DNA of 64,000 nt from contig CM019717.1 in assembly GCA_009760885.1 (NCBI GenBank), forward strand, positions 52,437,134 through 52,501,133, in the 5' to 3' direction. The stretch is from Achatina immaculata (Eukaryota > Mollusca > Gastropoda > Stylommatophora > Achatinidae). Positions within the stretch are counted from its first letter, which is position 1; each line of letters starts with the position of its first letter. This document shows, piece by piece, positions 1-10,738 of the stretch. The notes under the pieces are model-generated. The model ran no database searches and was not told the DNA's origin. It saw only the letters and a program-made list of their open reading frames with translations. A program made the position numbers and the translations under genes.

Positions 1-130
1 GCCAATACGCTCGGGAAGAGTTAAGATGTGACAACATTTTGGGCATAGCAATGTAATTCATTTTCTGTGGCAAGCAGAACATATCCCACAAGTTTTTTTT
101 TTCCTGTGTACAAGAAGTAAATCATGAGAA

Positions 131-747
131 ACTAAAGACTGTCTAAAATAAAAGTAGGAACAGCTTTATTAATTAACAAGTGCACGGGTGTAATGTTTCA
201 GTTTGCACCTTTATCATACAAAAAAAACAAAGGACAAAGAAGAGAAAATATAAATTCACTCACAGTGAGAGTTCTACAGCATTTTATGTATGCATTTATA
301 TGCACATAGTGTAAGATGACGTACATTGGAGAGACTGGTCTCAGATTATGTGACTGCATGTAGAAACATCTTTATGAGATCTCCCAGCCTGCCTCTAAGC
401 CAGTTTTTAAACATTTCAATGGCCCCAATCACAGAGCCATGTCACATTTCCTAGTAAGACATTAAACAATGTCATTCTGATGACAGACACCACCTGTCAT
501 TTGAAAACCACTGCATACAGTAATATGAGATACCGAAACCACATGGATTGAAATTGAAATTAGCTTTCTTTTCTCCATTATCATATTCCCTCTTTACTAA
601 GTTCTGATCAACTCTTTTCTCACCTGCAACTGATAATCCAGGACCTTCGCACACTGTATTGCAAACCGTCTAACAACCACTTTCATCTGTTCCACACACC
701 ATTTTCTCAGCATGGCAACCATTGTTTTATCTCTCTTCCTTCCCCTT

Positions 748-789
<42 letters not shown>

Positions 790-1110
790 TCGCTTTTTAC
801 TACCAACCAATCAAATTGACATCACACCTCACAAGTCTTCATTTAAACATTCACAACACTTCATCATGCACTATGTCAGGCACAGCTTTGTACAAACCTC
901 AGCTAAATGTTCCCTTTATTTTTTTCTCTATTATTTTTTCCATTCTTATTTGTTGTATATCATTGATGTGAATTTATATTTTCTCATCTTTTCCTATAAT
1001 TTTCCCATTATCTTTTTGTATGAATAAGGTGTAAACTGAAACATTGCAACCGTGCGCTTGTTAATTAATAAAACTGTTCCTACTTTTGCTTTAAATAGTC
1101 TTTACATTTT
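131..1110 (+). mobile_element. Penelope-like element remnant (PLE1) with inverted ends
   Basis: The left end (131-260) and right end (970-1110) are inverted copies of each other, both carrying a motif like AAAGTAGGAACAGYTTTATT beside the border. Between them, 302-560 on the plus strand reads as a decayed GIY-YIG endonuclease: TYIGETGLRL, then KHLYEI, KPVFKHFNGPNHR and an LVRH segment, interrupted by stops. The same domain is intact at 49270-49540. The GIY-YIG nuclease is the hallmark C-terminal domain of Penelope-like retroelements. No reverse transcriptase remains, so this copy is dead. A CT microsatellite (749-790) lies inside. The element sits in the intron upstream of the first ariadne exon. 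Confidence 0.75.
749..790. repeat. (CT)n microsatellite
   Basis: About 21 CT units inside PLE1. The serine/leucine or arginine/glutamate open frames across it are products of the repeat. Confidence 0.95.
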
Positions 1111-1515
1111 GTTACTGCATCTTTACTGCAGTGGCTGTGATCTATTTATGTATTAATTTTCTTTATACCCTAAAACTGTTTTTGTGAGAGACTAATGGGC
1201 TCCATTTATTAATACTGGATTTTTAGGGTTTCTTTTTTCTTTTTTTCAGAAGCATTTCTGTACATTATTTTGTTTTAGTAAATTGCACTTGTGATTTGGT
1301 TGTGTAGTTCCCCAAACAGCAATGTGAGACCTATAAAGGGTCCATTAATCTGCAGCTTGGAAACTCCTGTGTTTGTGCAGTAACAATGTGAAATCAACAA
1401 ACCATCACACATGAAACAAAATTGGATTGGACTAATTTTTCTGTTGCGTACAAGTTATTAAATAAAGAATAAGCAGAATTAAATTTCAGTGCTTTTTTTT
1501 TTTTTCCTGTACCAG
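1111..1515. other. Intron sequence, nothing recognised
   Basis: AT-rich sequence that ends in a long T-run (1492-1505) and CCTGTACCAG, the polypyrimidine tract and acceptor of the ariadne exon at 1516. Confidence 0.6.
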
Positions 1516-1582
1516 GGAGTTGATAAAAGACCAGAAGGTGAAATTGAAATATCAACAGATTATAACTAATAGTTTTGTACAG
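1516..1582 (+). CDS. ARIH1: Ariadne-1 RBR E3 ubiquitin ligase, exon before the IBR
   Basis: A 67-nt exon between a T-rich acceptor (CCTGTACCAG) and donor CAG|gtaggt. It reads ELIKDQKVKLKYQQIITNSF followed by VQ, matching the RING1-to-IBR segment of animal ARIH1 (L-I-x-D-x-K-V-K-L-K-Y-Q). Its first G probably completes an ATG codon begun in the previous exon, since ARIH1 has methionine there; that is inference. It ends in phase 0 and joins directly to the cysteine that starts the exon at 5130. Known role of the family: RBR ligases take ubiquitin from an E2 onto a RING2 cysteine, and ARIH1 works with neddylated cullin-RING ligases. RING1 and the N-terminus must lie upstream of the window. Confidence 0.88.
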
Positions 1583-2050
1583 GTAGGTACAGAGTACTTG
1601 TGTAAGTTAGTGAATTATAATTTAACATTTGCATTTATATTGAAAGCAGTTGCAAATTTATTTGGTAAGTTTCATTTAGGAACAGTATTTAACGCTGCCA
1701 TTTTTTATAATGAAGAATTGATGGTTTTTATTGCAGTGTAGTTTTCTGTTCACTTGGATTAAGATTTTTTAGAATTCTCTGAAGTTCTGCTTTCAGGAAC
1801 TGGGCCAGTGTACATTTCAGCACAAGAACAAAAGCCTTTGTTGCTGCTTTTTTTTTTTCCCTCTTTGGATGAATATGCAGTAATAATCCTACGGCCATGC
1901 ATGCTTTTCCCCCTTCCTTTTTTTTTTGGGGGGGGGGAATTCATTTTTGTAAAGTAGTAAAATCCATTTCATGTCTTATTGTAACATAAAGTGAGCGAAG
2001 TGGGAGGATAAAGTAAGTAGGATTATCCTTGAAAATTTATGTATAAGATA
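1583..2050. other. Ariadne intron, nothing recognised
   Basis: AT-rich intron sequence with homopolymer runs of T and G near 1850-1938. No coding or mobile sequence recognised. Confidence 0.6.
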
Positions 2051-2054
2051 GGCA

Positions 2055-2212
2055 TGAAGGCACGTGAGTAACAAAGTGGTTAGAGGGCACGTGAGTAACA
2101 AAGTGGTTAGAGGGTATGTGAGTAACAAAGTGGTTAGAGGGCACGTGAGTAACAAAATGGTTAGAGGGTATGTGAGTAACAAAGTGGTTAGAGGGCACAT
2201 GAGTAATAAAGT
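2055..2212 (+). repeat. 27-bp minisatellite, about 6 copies, fused to a SINE head
   Basis: The unit is AGTAACAAAGTGGTTAGAGG plus GCACGTG. It alternates GCACGTG and GTATGTG forms. The array runs without a break into SINE-like sequence at 2206. The GTGGTTAGAGGGC core resembles a tRNA A-box region, so the array seems to be an amplified tRNA head of the SINE. Confidence 0.85.
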
Positions 2213-2460
2213 GGCTAGTGTACTCATTTCTCATAGGTGAAGGTCAGTGGTTTGAATTTGGTCGGAGGTAGTCTCACCAGGTTGTAGAAGTGGGTGCCTG
2301 GCTCCTCCTGAAACTGGGGAAGGAAGTCAACCAGGCATGATACCAACCAGGCATGATACCAACCAGGTCACTTTCTAGTTTGCCATCAGTTCAAGGAAAA
2401 TGGGGCATTAACGCTATGTCGTCTTGGTGCCTGTAAGACATTATAGGGCTGCTCTCATAT
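2206..2460 (+). mobile_element. tRNA-derived SINE fragment
   Basis: Shares with the better copy at 20721-21000 a B-box-like GGTTTGAATTTGG, a CCAGGCATGATACC block (here partly duplicated at 2333-2366) and the tail region GGCATTAACGCTATGTCGTC. It is diverged, and the 5' head has expanded into the adjacent 27-bp array. Confidence 0.6.
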
Positions 2461-2765
2461 CTAGAGAGAAAGGAAGTTAGTAAAGAAAGAACTGAGAATA
2501 GAGCCTCCTTACATAGATATGAGAGAAAGGAAGTTAGTAAAGAAGGAACTGAGAATAGAGCCCCGGACTTTTTGTAGGATGAGCAACCTCCAATCCTCTA
2601 GAGGACAGTGGACAAACCAGTCAGTCATGATGCATCCCTAAAAGAGAAAATGCTCTTGTTGCCAATACTTTAGTATGTATTTGACTCCATGATGTGTGGA
2701 CACAAACACAGAAATTGTGTCTGTAGAAATCAAGCTGTCATAGTCTGTGTTAGGTGACATTTGCA
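2461..2765. repeat. Short imperfect duplication in intron
   Basis: A segment of about 55 bp (GAGAGAAAGGAAGTTAGTAA onward) occurs at about 2463 and again at about 2520. Nothing else is recognised. Confidence 0.6.
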
Positions 2766-2769
2766 AATA

Positions 2770-4480
2770 TAGTGTTCAAAAAATGAAACACAACACTACT
2801 GTAGTTATAATGGACACCAGATTTCAAATTTGTATCAAAATTTTATTTTACAGAATTAATGTTTTAATCTTGGCATGGAGAAATTTTAAAACTTTAACAA
2901 TGAAATGATGTTCACTAAATTTGGTTTGGACTTTTATTCTTTGCAACTGAGGCTTTCGTTTCAGTAAGGTGTATGGCCTCCCTGTCCTGTATCAGAGAAT
3001 GACATCTCCTTGACATGGATCTGATTAGCTGTTGGATCTGTTGTTGTGGGATGGCTGCCCAACTTCCTGCAGTTCAAGAGACAACTGTCGGAGATTTGTT
3101 GGCACCTTGTCTTTCTGGCCGACTTGTCTGTTGCGTTCATTCCATAAGTGTTCTATTAGGTTCATGTCAAATGACATGGATGGCCACGGAATGGTCTGGA
3201 CGTTGTTGTCAGCGAAGAACTGAGTGGTGAGTTGTTCCACATGAGGTCAAGCGTTATCCTGCTGAAAAAATTAACCCTGGTGCAGTCAGAAGTGGAAGAA
3301 AGTGAGGATGAAGAATTTCAGCAACGTATCGTTGGGCATTCAGGCATCCTTCATCTTGCACCAGGTCACTTCTTCCCATGAAGTTGATCGTCCCCACACC
3401 AGTACACCTCTACCACTATGTGGAGGAGCCTCATCCACGCAGTTCTAGATGTAGCGCTCATGAACTCTGCAATAAACTCTTCTCTGTCTGTTGTGTCACT
3501 GGAGCCGAAAGAATGATTCAACACTAAACCAAACCCTTCTCTGATCATTCACAAAGATGATGCTAGTTTGCCCACTGCAGTCGGTTCTGGCGATGCCAGT
3601 CCATGAGAACAGGACCTCTGTAGGATCTTCTAGCCCAAAGACCGGCATCGTGCACCCAGTTCCTGACTGTTTGATCTGAAATTCAATGAGCTGTTGTCAT
3701 TGACTGGACTGTTGAGCATGCAGATGCAAATCAATTCCTGATGAAGTGGTCTTTGGCAGGAGTTGTGACTATGGGTCTTCCACTGCGCAGCTGGTCTGCA
3801 ACTGAGCCAGTTTCTTGAAATCATCTCCAAAGGCAATTAATGGTGCTTCTAACCACATTAAATTGTCTGGCAACTACACTTTGTGACTGTCCAGTCTGTA
3901 AATGTTCAATGATGATGAGTCATTGTTCTGTATGAGATGAGTCATACTTGCGCATTGAATTTTCAGATGAAATTGATTTGAGGAGTGTCAGTCTTTTATA
4001 GGCATTCATTAACATGGTCAAGAGCTTAATATTGAAGAAGGCTGGCTAGTAAAGAGGATTAAAGAGAGAAAACTTAAATATTTTGGACACATTAAACGTC
4101 ATGATAATTTAGAGAAGACCATATTGGAAGGATACATAATGGGAAAAAGAAAAAGAGGAAGACCAAAACGAAGATGGCTGCAAGAAATCGTTGACGATCT
4201 GCAAAAGGACGCAGCAGCAGCAGGCCATCTTGCTCACAACCGACAGGCCTACAGGAGTGCTGTTTGGGAGGCAAAGTTCCGCAAGGGACTGCAAATGAAT
4301 GAATGAATGAATAACATGGTCAGTGAGTTTTGTGTTCAGTAAGTTTCACGGGATTCTCGTGAACCTGTCATGAGTTATTGTCAAAGATGCGGTTTTGACT
4401 AGTGTCACTTTTCTGTGGTCATGAATCATCTGCTGAGTACAATTCAGGTCAGCACATGAAGTTGATGTCGAAGTGAACGT
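2770..4480 (-). mobile_element. Tc1-like DNA transposon remnant, split by a LINE
   Basis: Minus-strand frames at 3025-3240 read FFADNNVQTIPWPSMSFDMN followed by LIEHLWNERNRQV and VPTNLRQL, the classic end of a Tc1/mariner-superfamily transposase (PWPSxSPDLNPIEHLWD-type motif). Minus-strand frames at 3366-3548 and 3630-3836 carry further decayed transposase. Stops and frameshifts make it inactive. The LINE at 4021-4311 has jumped into it. The ends are approximate because I did not find clean terminal inverted repeats. Confidence 0.75.
4021..4311 (+). mobile_element. LINE family A, 5'-truncated 3' end (A1) with TSD
   Basis: Encodes the C-terminus of the family A reverse transcriptase protein: EEGWLVKRIKERKLKYFGHI, then GKRKRGRPKRRWLQ and AAAGHLAHNRQAYRSAVWEA. 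It ends in a (GAAT)n tail. It is flanked by an 11-bp TSD, TAACATGGTCA (4010-4020 and 4312-4322), inside the Tc1-like element. This is a typical truncated non-LTR insertion. Confidence 0.93.
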
Positions 4481-4947
4481 TTCAGGCAATTTCCCCTTGT
4501 CTGATCAGCAAACTTCAGTTTAAATCACATCGTATTTGTTGCATTTCTTTTTTTGAACAGTATGCTTTATACAAAGAAGTGAGAACTATTGTATCATGCT
4601 GGATGTACTTTGATTTTGCATGTGAAAGCAGTAATGACAGCTTTTGGCTTAGTGGGTCAATTTTCCACATTATTAGACTTGACTTTTCCTGATTTAGTGG
4701 TTTATTTTTTTTTTTTTCATAATCATCTTTATCAGTCATGAATGGGTTCAGCCTATCCTTTCACCAAGGCTTTTATTTTTTTTTTGTCTAGCTTGTATTC
4801 TTTACTTATAGAAAAAGTAAGTAAATAAGGCATTTTTATTATCTTTTGAATTGATTGCCATTTGAATCCATTGAACATTTTATCTCTCAGAAGGATGCAT
4901 ACGACACTCTTTGGTGAAAAAAAGTCAAGGTAAAATCTCTGTTTCCA
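4481..4947. other. Ariadne intron, nothing recognised
   Basis: AT-rich sequence with poly-T tracts at about 4702-4718 and 4771-4785. No coding or mobile sequence recognised. Confidence 0.6.
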
Positions 4948-5028
4948 TGCCAATAAGGCATATTTAGGATACAGTGTTATGCCCGTATTTCCAAGACCTT
5001 CGGTATATGAAAGTGTGATGTTTACTCA
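4948..5028 (-). mobile_element. SINE 3' fragment
   Basis: AAGGCATATTTAGGATACAG and the following GTGTTATGCCCGTATTTCC, CTTCGGTATATGAAAG match the reverse complement of the 3' half of the SINE at 20721-21000. Confidence 0.7.
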
Positions 5029-5129
5029 TTGGTAAGCCAACAGTACGTTTACCTTACTGTTGTCAGATATGATAAAATTGAAAACTTAAAAAAACATAAA
5101 TGAAAACTGTATTATTGTTTTGCTTCCAG

Positions 5130-5236
5130 TGTAACAGATTATTGAGATGGTGTCCAGCCCCAGATTGTGGCCACGCGATTAAGGTGGCCCACCATGATGC
5201 AAAGCCAGTGACATGCAAGTGTGGTCATACCTTTTG
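5130..5236 (+). CDS. ARIH1: Ariadne-1 RBR E3 ubiquitin ligase, IBR exon 1
   Basis: A 107-nt exon with acceptor TTGCTTCCAG and donor TG|gtgagt. It reads [20 protein letters not shown], then [15 protein letters not shown], and ends with TG of a split cysteine codon. This is the first half of the IBR zinc-binding domain; the spaced cysteines (CN..WCPAPDC..TCKCG) are zinc ligands in the family. It joins the previous exon in phase 0, giving FVQ-CNRLL, and the next in phase 2, giving TF-C-FSCG. Both junctions reproduce the uninterrupted ARIH1 protein, so the call is strong. Confidence 0.95.
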
Positions 5237-5427
5237 GTGAGTCTTGTTTATGCAATTGCACTGTAAACCAATATGGCTAGATATGAAGTAAATATGACAC
5301 ACATGGTGATTTTACACTGTGTGTGCTATTGGCACAGGTGGTTTTAAATGACTGCTTTTACTTGTTATTGTTTAGCTCATGAGAGTTTATTAAATAAATA
5401 AGCAAAAAATCTGTAAGCACATAATGG

Positions 5428-5672
5428 AACTCGCTCAGTGTATTAATTCAGTGGTACCAGATTCAGGTCCCAGCAGTGGGATCTCTTCTGATACCACCGC
5501 ACCAGAAAGGCCCTAGGATCCACCTAGTCTCTAAAAATGGGTACCAGAGAAATCTGGGAAGGTAAATGCGGCCAGGCGTGATACTGACCACTTTCATGTA
5601 CCAGTGGTCTTGGAAATTGGGCCTAACACTCCATATGGCATGAAAACTTAAATTTTACCTTTACTTTTACAG
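5428..5672 (+). mobile_element. tRNA-derived SINE (diverged copy)
   Basis: B-box-like GATTCAGGTCCC, then CAGCAGTGGGA, TCTAAAAATGGGTACCAG, GGCCAGGCGTGATACTGACC and the 3' end TTAAATTTTACCTTTACTTT, all shared with the SINE at 20721-21000. The A box is decayed. Confidence 0.8.
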
Positions 5673-5997
5673 TGTGGAATTATTTTAATGTAAAGAAAAC
5701 CACTGTGAAAATGTTATTATTATTATTATTTTTTTTTAATTGTTGTCATCATCTATTTTTTTCCCTTTTCCTTTTTTGATGTCTATTTTCATAATCTGTA
5801 TGAAATTAAAATCGTACATTTTTGTGTACTTATGTCACATTCTTTCTAAAAGGGGCATTATGCAGAAATCTTGAAATAGATTTAGGCCTTTGAGAAGATG
5901 TTTCTCATGGCTCTATATCAACAGCTTGTGTCATATTGAAATTTTTTGCTGACTTTTATGGACTATTTACTGACTTTTAATATCCATTGATTCTCAG
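5673..5997. other. Ariadne intron, nothing recognised
   Basis: AT-rich with a short (ATT)n tract near 5718-5731. Nothing recognised. Confidence 0.6.
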
Positions 5998-8035
5998 TCT
6001 ATTCATTCATTCATTCATTTGCATGTCCCTTGCAGAACTTTGCCTCCCTAACACCACTCCTGTAGGTCTCTCAGTTGTGAGCAAGATGGCCTGCTGCTGA
6101 TGCATCCATTTGCAGATCATCAATGATGTCTTGCAGCCATCTCTGCTTTGGTCTTCCTCTCTTTTTTTCCCATTAAGTACCCTTCCAAGATGGTCTTCTC
6201 TAGATTATCATGACATTTAATATGTCCAAAATATTTAAGTTCTTGTAGTATGGACATATTTGTTCTTTTTTGTGTCCATGATATTTGAAGAACTCTTCTG
6301 TAGCATTTACATTCAAAGGCATTTATGTGTTTCTCAGCTGTTTTGTTAAGTGTCCAGGTCTCACAGGTATATTTTGCGATGGGAAAGATGCATGCCCTTA
6401 AAAATCTTGTTTTTGTAGTTCTGTCTGTTCCTCTTCACAGATTCTTTAGTTGTTTTACTTTCCCTTTTAATTTTCCTCATTGTATCTCCATTATTAGTTA
6501 GTAGTGATCCAAGATATTCAAAACTCTCCACTTCTTCCAATTTTTCCTCATTGATACCTATTTCAGCTGCCTTGTTTGTTTTGTCATTTCTCATCAGTTT
6601 AGTTTTCTCCACATTAAGATAGAGGTTTTGCTCTTTGCTGTTCTTACGGACTGACATAATTAGTTTTTCCATTCCTTTTTGTGTTGTGGACAGTAATACT
6701 GTGTCATCAGTATATCTAATCTCTGGTATTTCATAACCTCCAATTGTTATGGCATTGTAATATTCTTTGTCTACATCTAACATTCCTCATTATATTTTCA
6801 GTATACAAGTTAAATAAGTAAGGCGACAATATGCACCCCTGACAGACCCCTTGTTTTATGTCGAACCAAGTTGTTTCACCATTTATTCTGACTGCTGCTT
6901 GTTGGTCTAGATACAGCAGTGATGTTAATTATATCAAATGTGTTGGAAGTCCCATTTTTTCCATTATTTTCCACAGTTTCTCGTGTTGTACACAATCAAA
7001 TGCCTTTGAGTAGTCTGTAAAGGATAAATATAGATTCACATTAAACTCTCTGCATTTCTCTATTATTAATCTTATATTGAATATATGATCTCTTGATCCT
7101 CTTCCTTGCCTGAAACCAGCTTGAACCATATATTGACTTCTTCTTCTAGTTTCTTACGAAGTCTACCCATTATGATTTTTAACACAATTTTACTGGCATG
7201 ACTAATCAGGGCAACAGTTTTGTAGTTTGTGCATAATTTCTGGTTACCATTTTTCGGCAGTGGTATGAATACAGTTCTTTTCCATTCTTTTGGCCAAATA
7301 TCTGAATGCCATATCTTTTTACATAGTGCATGATAGATTGCTGCACATTCATTTCCTCCTGCTTTAATAAGTTCAGCTGTTATCTCATCACATCCTGGTG
7401 ATTTACCATTTTTCAGATTCTTTATTGCCCATAAAACTTCTTCTATTGTTGATTCGGGTTCTTTTTCCTCCAATAATAATTCACGCTGTTAATTTCTGCT
7501 TTCACAATCAGTTGTTTCATACATTCCTCTGCAATATTCCTTCCATCTTTCTAGAATTTGCTTTGTCTCTGTCAAGGTATTCCCCATCTCATCACAAATT
7601 ACATTTTGCTTAAGTGTGACATTTCTCATCAGTGTCTTCATTTCTTTAAACATTTCACTATCTCTTCCACACTTTGATGTCCTTCTATTCTTTCACAACA
7701 ATCTTGTATATATTGATTTTTGTCTTTTCTTATGTTTCTTTGTACTTCTTTTGTTAAAGATTTTTATTCCTCTTTGTTGTTGTTTGTCATTTTCCGTTGC
7801 ATCTTCATTTCTCTACATTGTTTTATCAGTTCTAGTGTGCCAGCTGTAATCCATCCATTCTGTTTTCTTTACTGGAGCCATGTCTTTAGCTGTTGTTATT
7901 AATATATCTCTGGCCTGCTTAGCCAATTCATCTGGTGTCATCTCCTCCTGTACATCCATCAGGATTTCAAAATGGTTCTTCACTTCTATACCTTATTGTT
8001 CTGGTATTTTTTCAGTCTGTTTAGTTTTAGGAATA
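5998..8035 (-). mobile_element. LINE family A, long copy (A2)
   Basis: Minus-strand copy starting with the reverse of the (GAAT)n tail. It decodes in pieces: C-terminal domain (about 6000-6350), palm with YTDD in place of YADD (6700-6720), fingers/palm KSPGCDEITAELIKAGGNEC and LSFTDYSKAFDCVQHEKLW (6950-7473), then the linker from the endonuclease up to about 8035. Frameshifts and stops make it inactive. It is 5'-truncated and lacks the endonuclease core. The family looks RTE-like (an apurinic endonuclease plus RT with a GHIKRHDN/GRPKRRW tail); the clade is inference. Sits in the ariadne intron between the exons at 5130 and 8414. Confidence 0.9.
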
Positions 8036-8413
8036 TTTAATTTGGACTATCTAGCTTCTAGATAGTTTCATGTTGAATCAGTATTTTTTTTTTGGCCCTT
8101 ATATATTCTTGTTGATTTTTCAAGGTAGGAGTGCTAGTTTCTAGACTGGTTGCCTTTGTGAAGCAGTGAATCTAACTGAAACTGAGTACTTCACATTTGG
8201 TTTAGGCAACAAAGGTGTTAAAACTGATGGAGAGCATTTTATTTATAGAAACTGAGCTCATGAAAAGTGAAGGCTGTTTTCACTTCACAATTGTATATTG
8301 TATATATGTGCTATGTGATATATTCATCTCATCATTTTGATTTTGTTTATAAAGTTTTCTTGTTTCATAATTTCACGTTCATAATTTTGTTTTTCATACA
8401 AATGCTTCCGCAG
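8036..8413. other. Ariadne intron tail, nothing recognised
   Basis: AT-rich sequence leading into acceptor AATGCTTCCGCAG of the next ariadne exon. Confidence 0.6.
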
Positions 8414-8528
8414 TTTTTCATGTGGTGAAAACTGGCATGATCCAGTGCGTTGCAAATGGCTTAAACAGTGGATAAAAAAATGTGATGATGATAGTGAAAC
8501 ATCAAACTGGATAGCAGCAAACACGAAG
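8414..8528 (+). CDS. ARIH1: Ariadne-1 RBR E3 ubiquitin ligase, IBR to RING2 linker exon
   Basis: A 115-nt exon with acceptor GCTTCCGCAG and donor ACGAAG|gtattc. It reads [20 protein letters not shown] followed by [18 protein letters not shown], after a cysteine completed by its first base. These are the last IBR zinc ligands and the helical IBR-RING2 linker. The residues [15 protein letters not shown] are nearly invariant in animal ARIH1. It ends in phase 0 and joins ECPKCHV of the next exon. No in-frame stop and no sign of decay, although the surrounding introns are full of transposons. Confidence 0.96.
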
Positions 8529-9195
8529 GTATTCCTTTTGTCAGAGGCTGTTAATAAAAAAAAATGGTGGAGATTTCCTTGATGTATTCTTACATAAATG
8601 TATTGCAGAATATGACAGGAAGAGTGAAGAGTTTATATTTGTACTCCAGAGAGCAGAACAAAGATCAGTTTGTTGCTGTGTTTGTATTTTGCTAAATATG
8701 ATTATCAAAATCTATCCATATTCTGCAGCATAGTATGATGTCCATTATATCTAGTTGATATATCTTGTTTTTTTTCCAGTTTATTTATTCATTTGTATTG
8801 TCACATTTGTTTCTTTTTGCTGAACTGAAAACTTCTTCTCACCTCAAAGGCTAATTCATTTGTTTGCTTCAGTTCATGTTGCATTTCATTCAGTATTGCC
8901 ATATTCTTGTTTTCAAATCATCTCCCTTGCATAAGTGTAAAGTCTAATGTACTTGCAGAAGGTAAACTTTGTATATGGGTTTCTTTAACAATTTAAAATG
9001 TCTTGTCTCCTCCCTCGTGTACCTTGCAGTGTCAAGGGGGGGGGGGTGGTGGCAAATAGACTTTATGAGGATTTGCTTTATATGAAAGGGATTTGTTTTA
9101 TTTCTTGTTGCATGGAGGGCTTCTTCATTGTCTTTCTATCCTCAGCACTTCTGTGGTGTATTGTCTAGTGGTACTTATATATTGTCAACATCATT
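8529..9195. other. Ariadne intron, nothing recognised
   Basis: AT-rich sequence with a G9 run near 9038-9046. No mobile or coding sequence recognised before the LINE at 9196. Confidence 0.55.
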
Positions 9196-9850
9196 AAGGG
9201 ACTTTTACAATGGCTATGTTTGTGCAGTCAAAACATAAGAAGGGATGAGTGAATGGTTCCAGATTGAAACAGGTGTGAAACATGGATGTATACTGTCTCC
9301 TTTGCTTTTTGGAATTGCATTAGACTTCATAATGAAAAAATGCTGCACAGATAATACAGGTATTGACTGGGTACATGGGACCCAACTAGAAGATCTTGAT
9401 TTTGCTGATGACATAACGCTTATCAGTAACAATGTGAATTCCATATAAGAAAAAACAGGTAGCCTGTCTTCACTGGCTAGCAAAATAAGCTTGAAATTAA
9501 CAAGGACAAAACAAAAATAATGAAAATTCCCATTAATCAAAATGGAAAAATACACGTAGAAGGGACAGATGTTGAAGAAGTCAATCAATTTGCATACCTT
9601 GGCAGCTACATAGACCAGGATGGTAATACCAGAAAGGAAGTTAGAATTAGAATTACAAAAGCAGCATCGATCTTCAAGAATCTTGAGAACATATGGCATT
9701 CAAAAGTTATAATCACAAAAATCAAGTTAAGACTATTCAAGTCAAATGTAATATCCATCCTCATTTATGCTCACAGAAAACAGGAAAAATTGGCGAACTA
9801 CCTTGCGAGCCCTAAGTGATGTTTAATGGCACGGAAAGGATATAAGAGTA
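9196..9850 (+). mobile_element. LINE family B reverse transcriptase fragment
   Basis: Reads ETGVKHGCILSPLLFGIALD, then GTQLEDLDFADDITLIS with an intact FADD catalytic box. A second frame follows with EEVNQFAYLGSYIDQDGNTR and ITKAASIFKNLENIWHSKV. This is the palm and thumb of a non-LTR reverse transcriptase. A stop and frameshift split it near 9450, and both ends are truncated. The related minus-strand copy at 14670-15335 shares FAYLGSYIDQDG.TRKEVRI. Confidence 0.9.
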
Positions 9851-10008
9851 TAGTGGCCAAATCATTTGACTTGTTATTTCTAGATAAAGTTTAGTCCTGA
9901 TGTTACTTCAGCTCCTGTTCTTATGGTGTTTTTTTTTGTCTCTTCTTGTTGCATCTAGTGTTCTCCACAAACATTAATTACTCAAAATGATATACATTTT
10001 ATTTTCAG

Positions 10009-10139
10009 GAGTGCCCGAAGTGTCATGTCACAATAGAAAAAGATGGTGGCTGCAACCACATGGTCTGTAAGAATCAGAACTGTAAAACAGACTTCTGCTG
10101 GGTTTGTCTAGGTCCCTGGGAGCCTCACGGTTCATCATG
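10009..10139 (+). CDS. ARIH1: Ariadne-1 RBR E3 ubiquitin ligase, catalytic RING2 exon
   Basis: A 131-nt exon with acceptor TTTATTTTCAG and donor TCATG|gtgaat. It reads [20 protein letters not shown], then [20 protein letters not shown] and GSS plus a split tryptophan codon. This is the complete RING2 (Rcat) domain. The cysteine of GGCNHM is, by family knowledge, the active-site residue that forms the ubiquitin thioester; it is present, as are the zinc ligands CPKC, CKNQNC and CWVC. The TG|G junction with the exon at 15847 restores SSWYNCNRYN as in ARIH1. A functional enzyme is therefore expected at least through this region. Confidence 0.97.
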
Positions 10140-10195
10140 GTGAATTTCAATTGGATGATTATGCTCATTTACATTTTTAACATATACATATTTAA

Positions 10196-10462
10196 CAAGG
10201 AAAATTATAATGAAGATCACGAAAAGACAATTCAGATTTGTGGGGCATGTTTGGAGGAGAGGTAGGCTAGAGCTTCTAATGGCAACAGGGAAAATTGAAT
10301 GTAAAAGAGATAGAGGTAGACAGAGAGAAAAAATGTTTGATAGTTTGGCATCCTGGCACAGGAAATGCTTGGTGACAAGCCTGTTGAGATGCACAAGGAA
10401 TTTGAGGGTTATGGAAAGACATGATGTCCTATGCCTTTTGATAGGGACCTAGAGAGAGAGAG
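10196..10462 (+). mobile_element. LINE family C 3' end
   Basis: The frame from 10210 reads MKITKRQFRFVGHVWRRGRL, then LLMATGKIECKRDRGRQREK. This is the FxGHxxRR...GKIEGKR...GRQRE C-terminal tail of a LINE protein, followed by a stop and an AGAGAG tail. The fragment at 33430-33900 belongs to the same family (FIGHAMRRGG, TTGKIEGRR) and covers the part just upstream. Confidence 0.8.
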
Positions 10463-10738
10463 ATAGAGAGAGATTATACTTGTCTGTTAATTCTTAACCT
10501 ACTGAATAGCATCCATGACGTTCACAATTTTTTCTTTTCTAATTAAAGATTGTAGATGTCATAATTTTCCAGGAAATAAAAGCGATGCCTGTTTTAAAAT
10601 CTTATTGCTTTTCTCTCTTCTCTTCTTTCAGTGCACAAGGCACACAGGCTTGCTTGTAGCAAGATATTTTCATTTTTGTGATCTTTTTCAGTCTTCTTGG
10701 CATTTTGAATTTCCCTTGTGTCAGTTTGTGTAGCTGGT
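10463..10738. other. Ariadne intron, nothing recognised
   Basis: AT-rich intron sequence; the short open frame here has no recognisable domain. Confidence 0.5.

Noticed and set aside
722..1027. 101-residue secreted-looking protein
   Set aside because: CT microsatellite plus AT-rich Penelope end; no conserved content.
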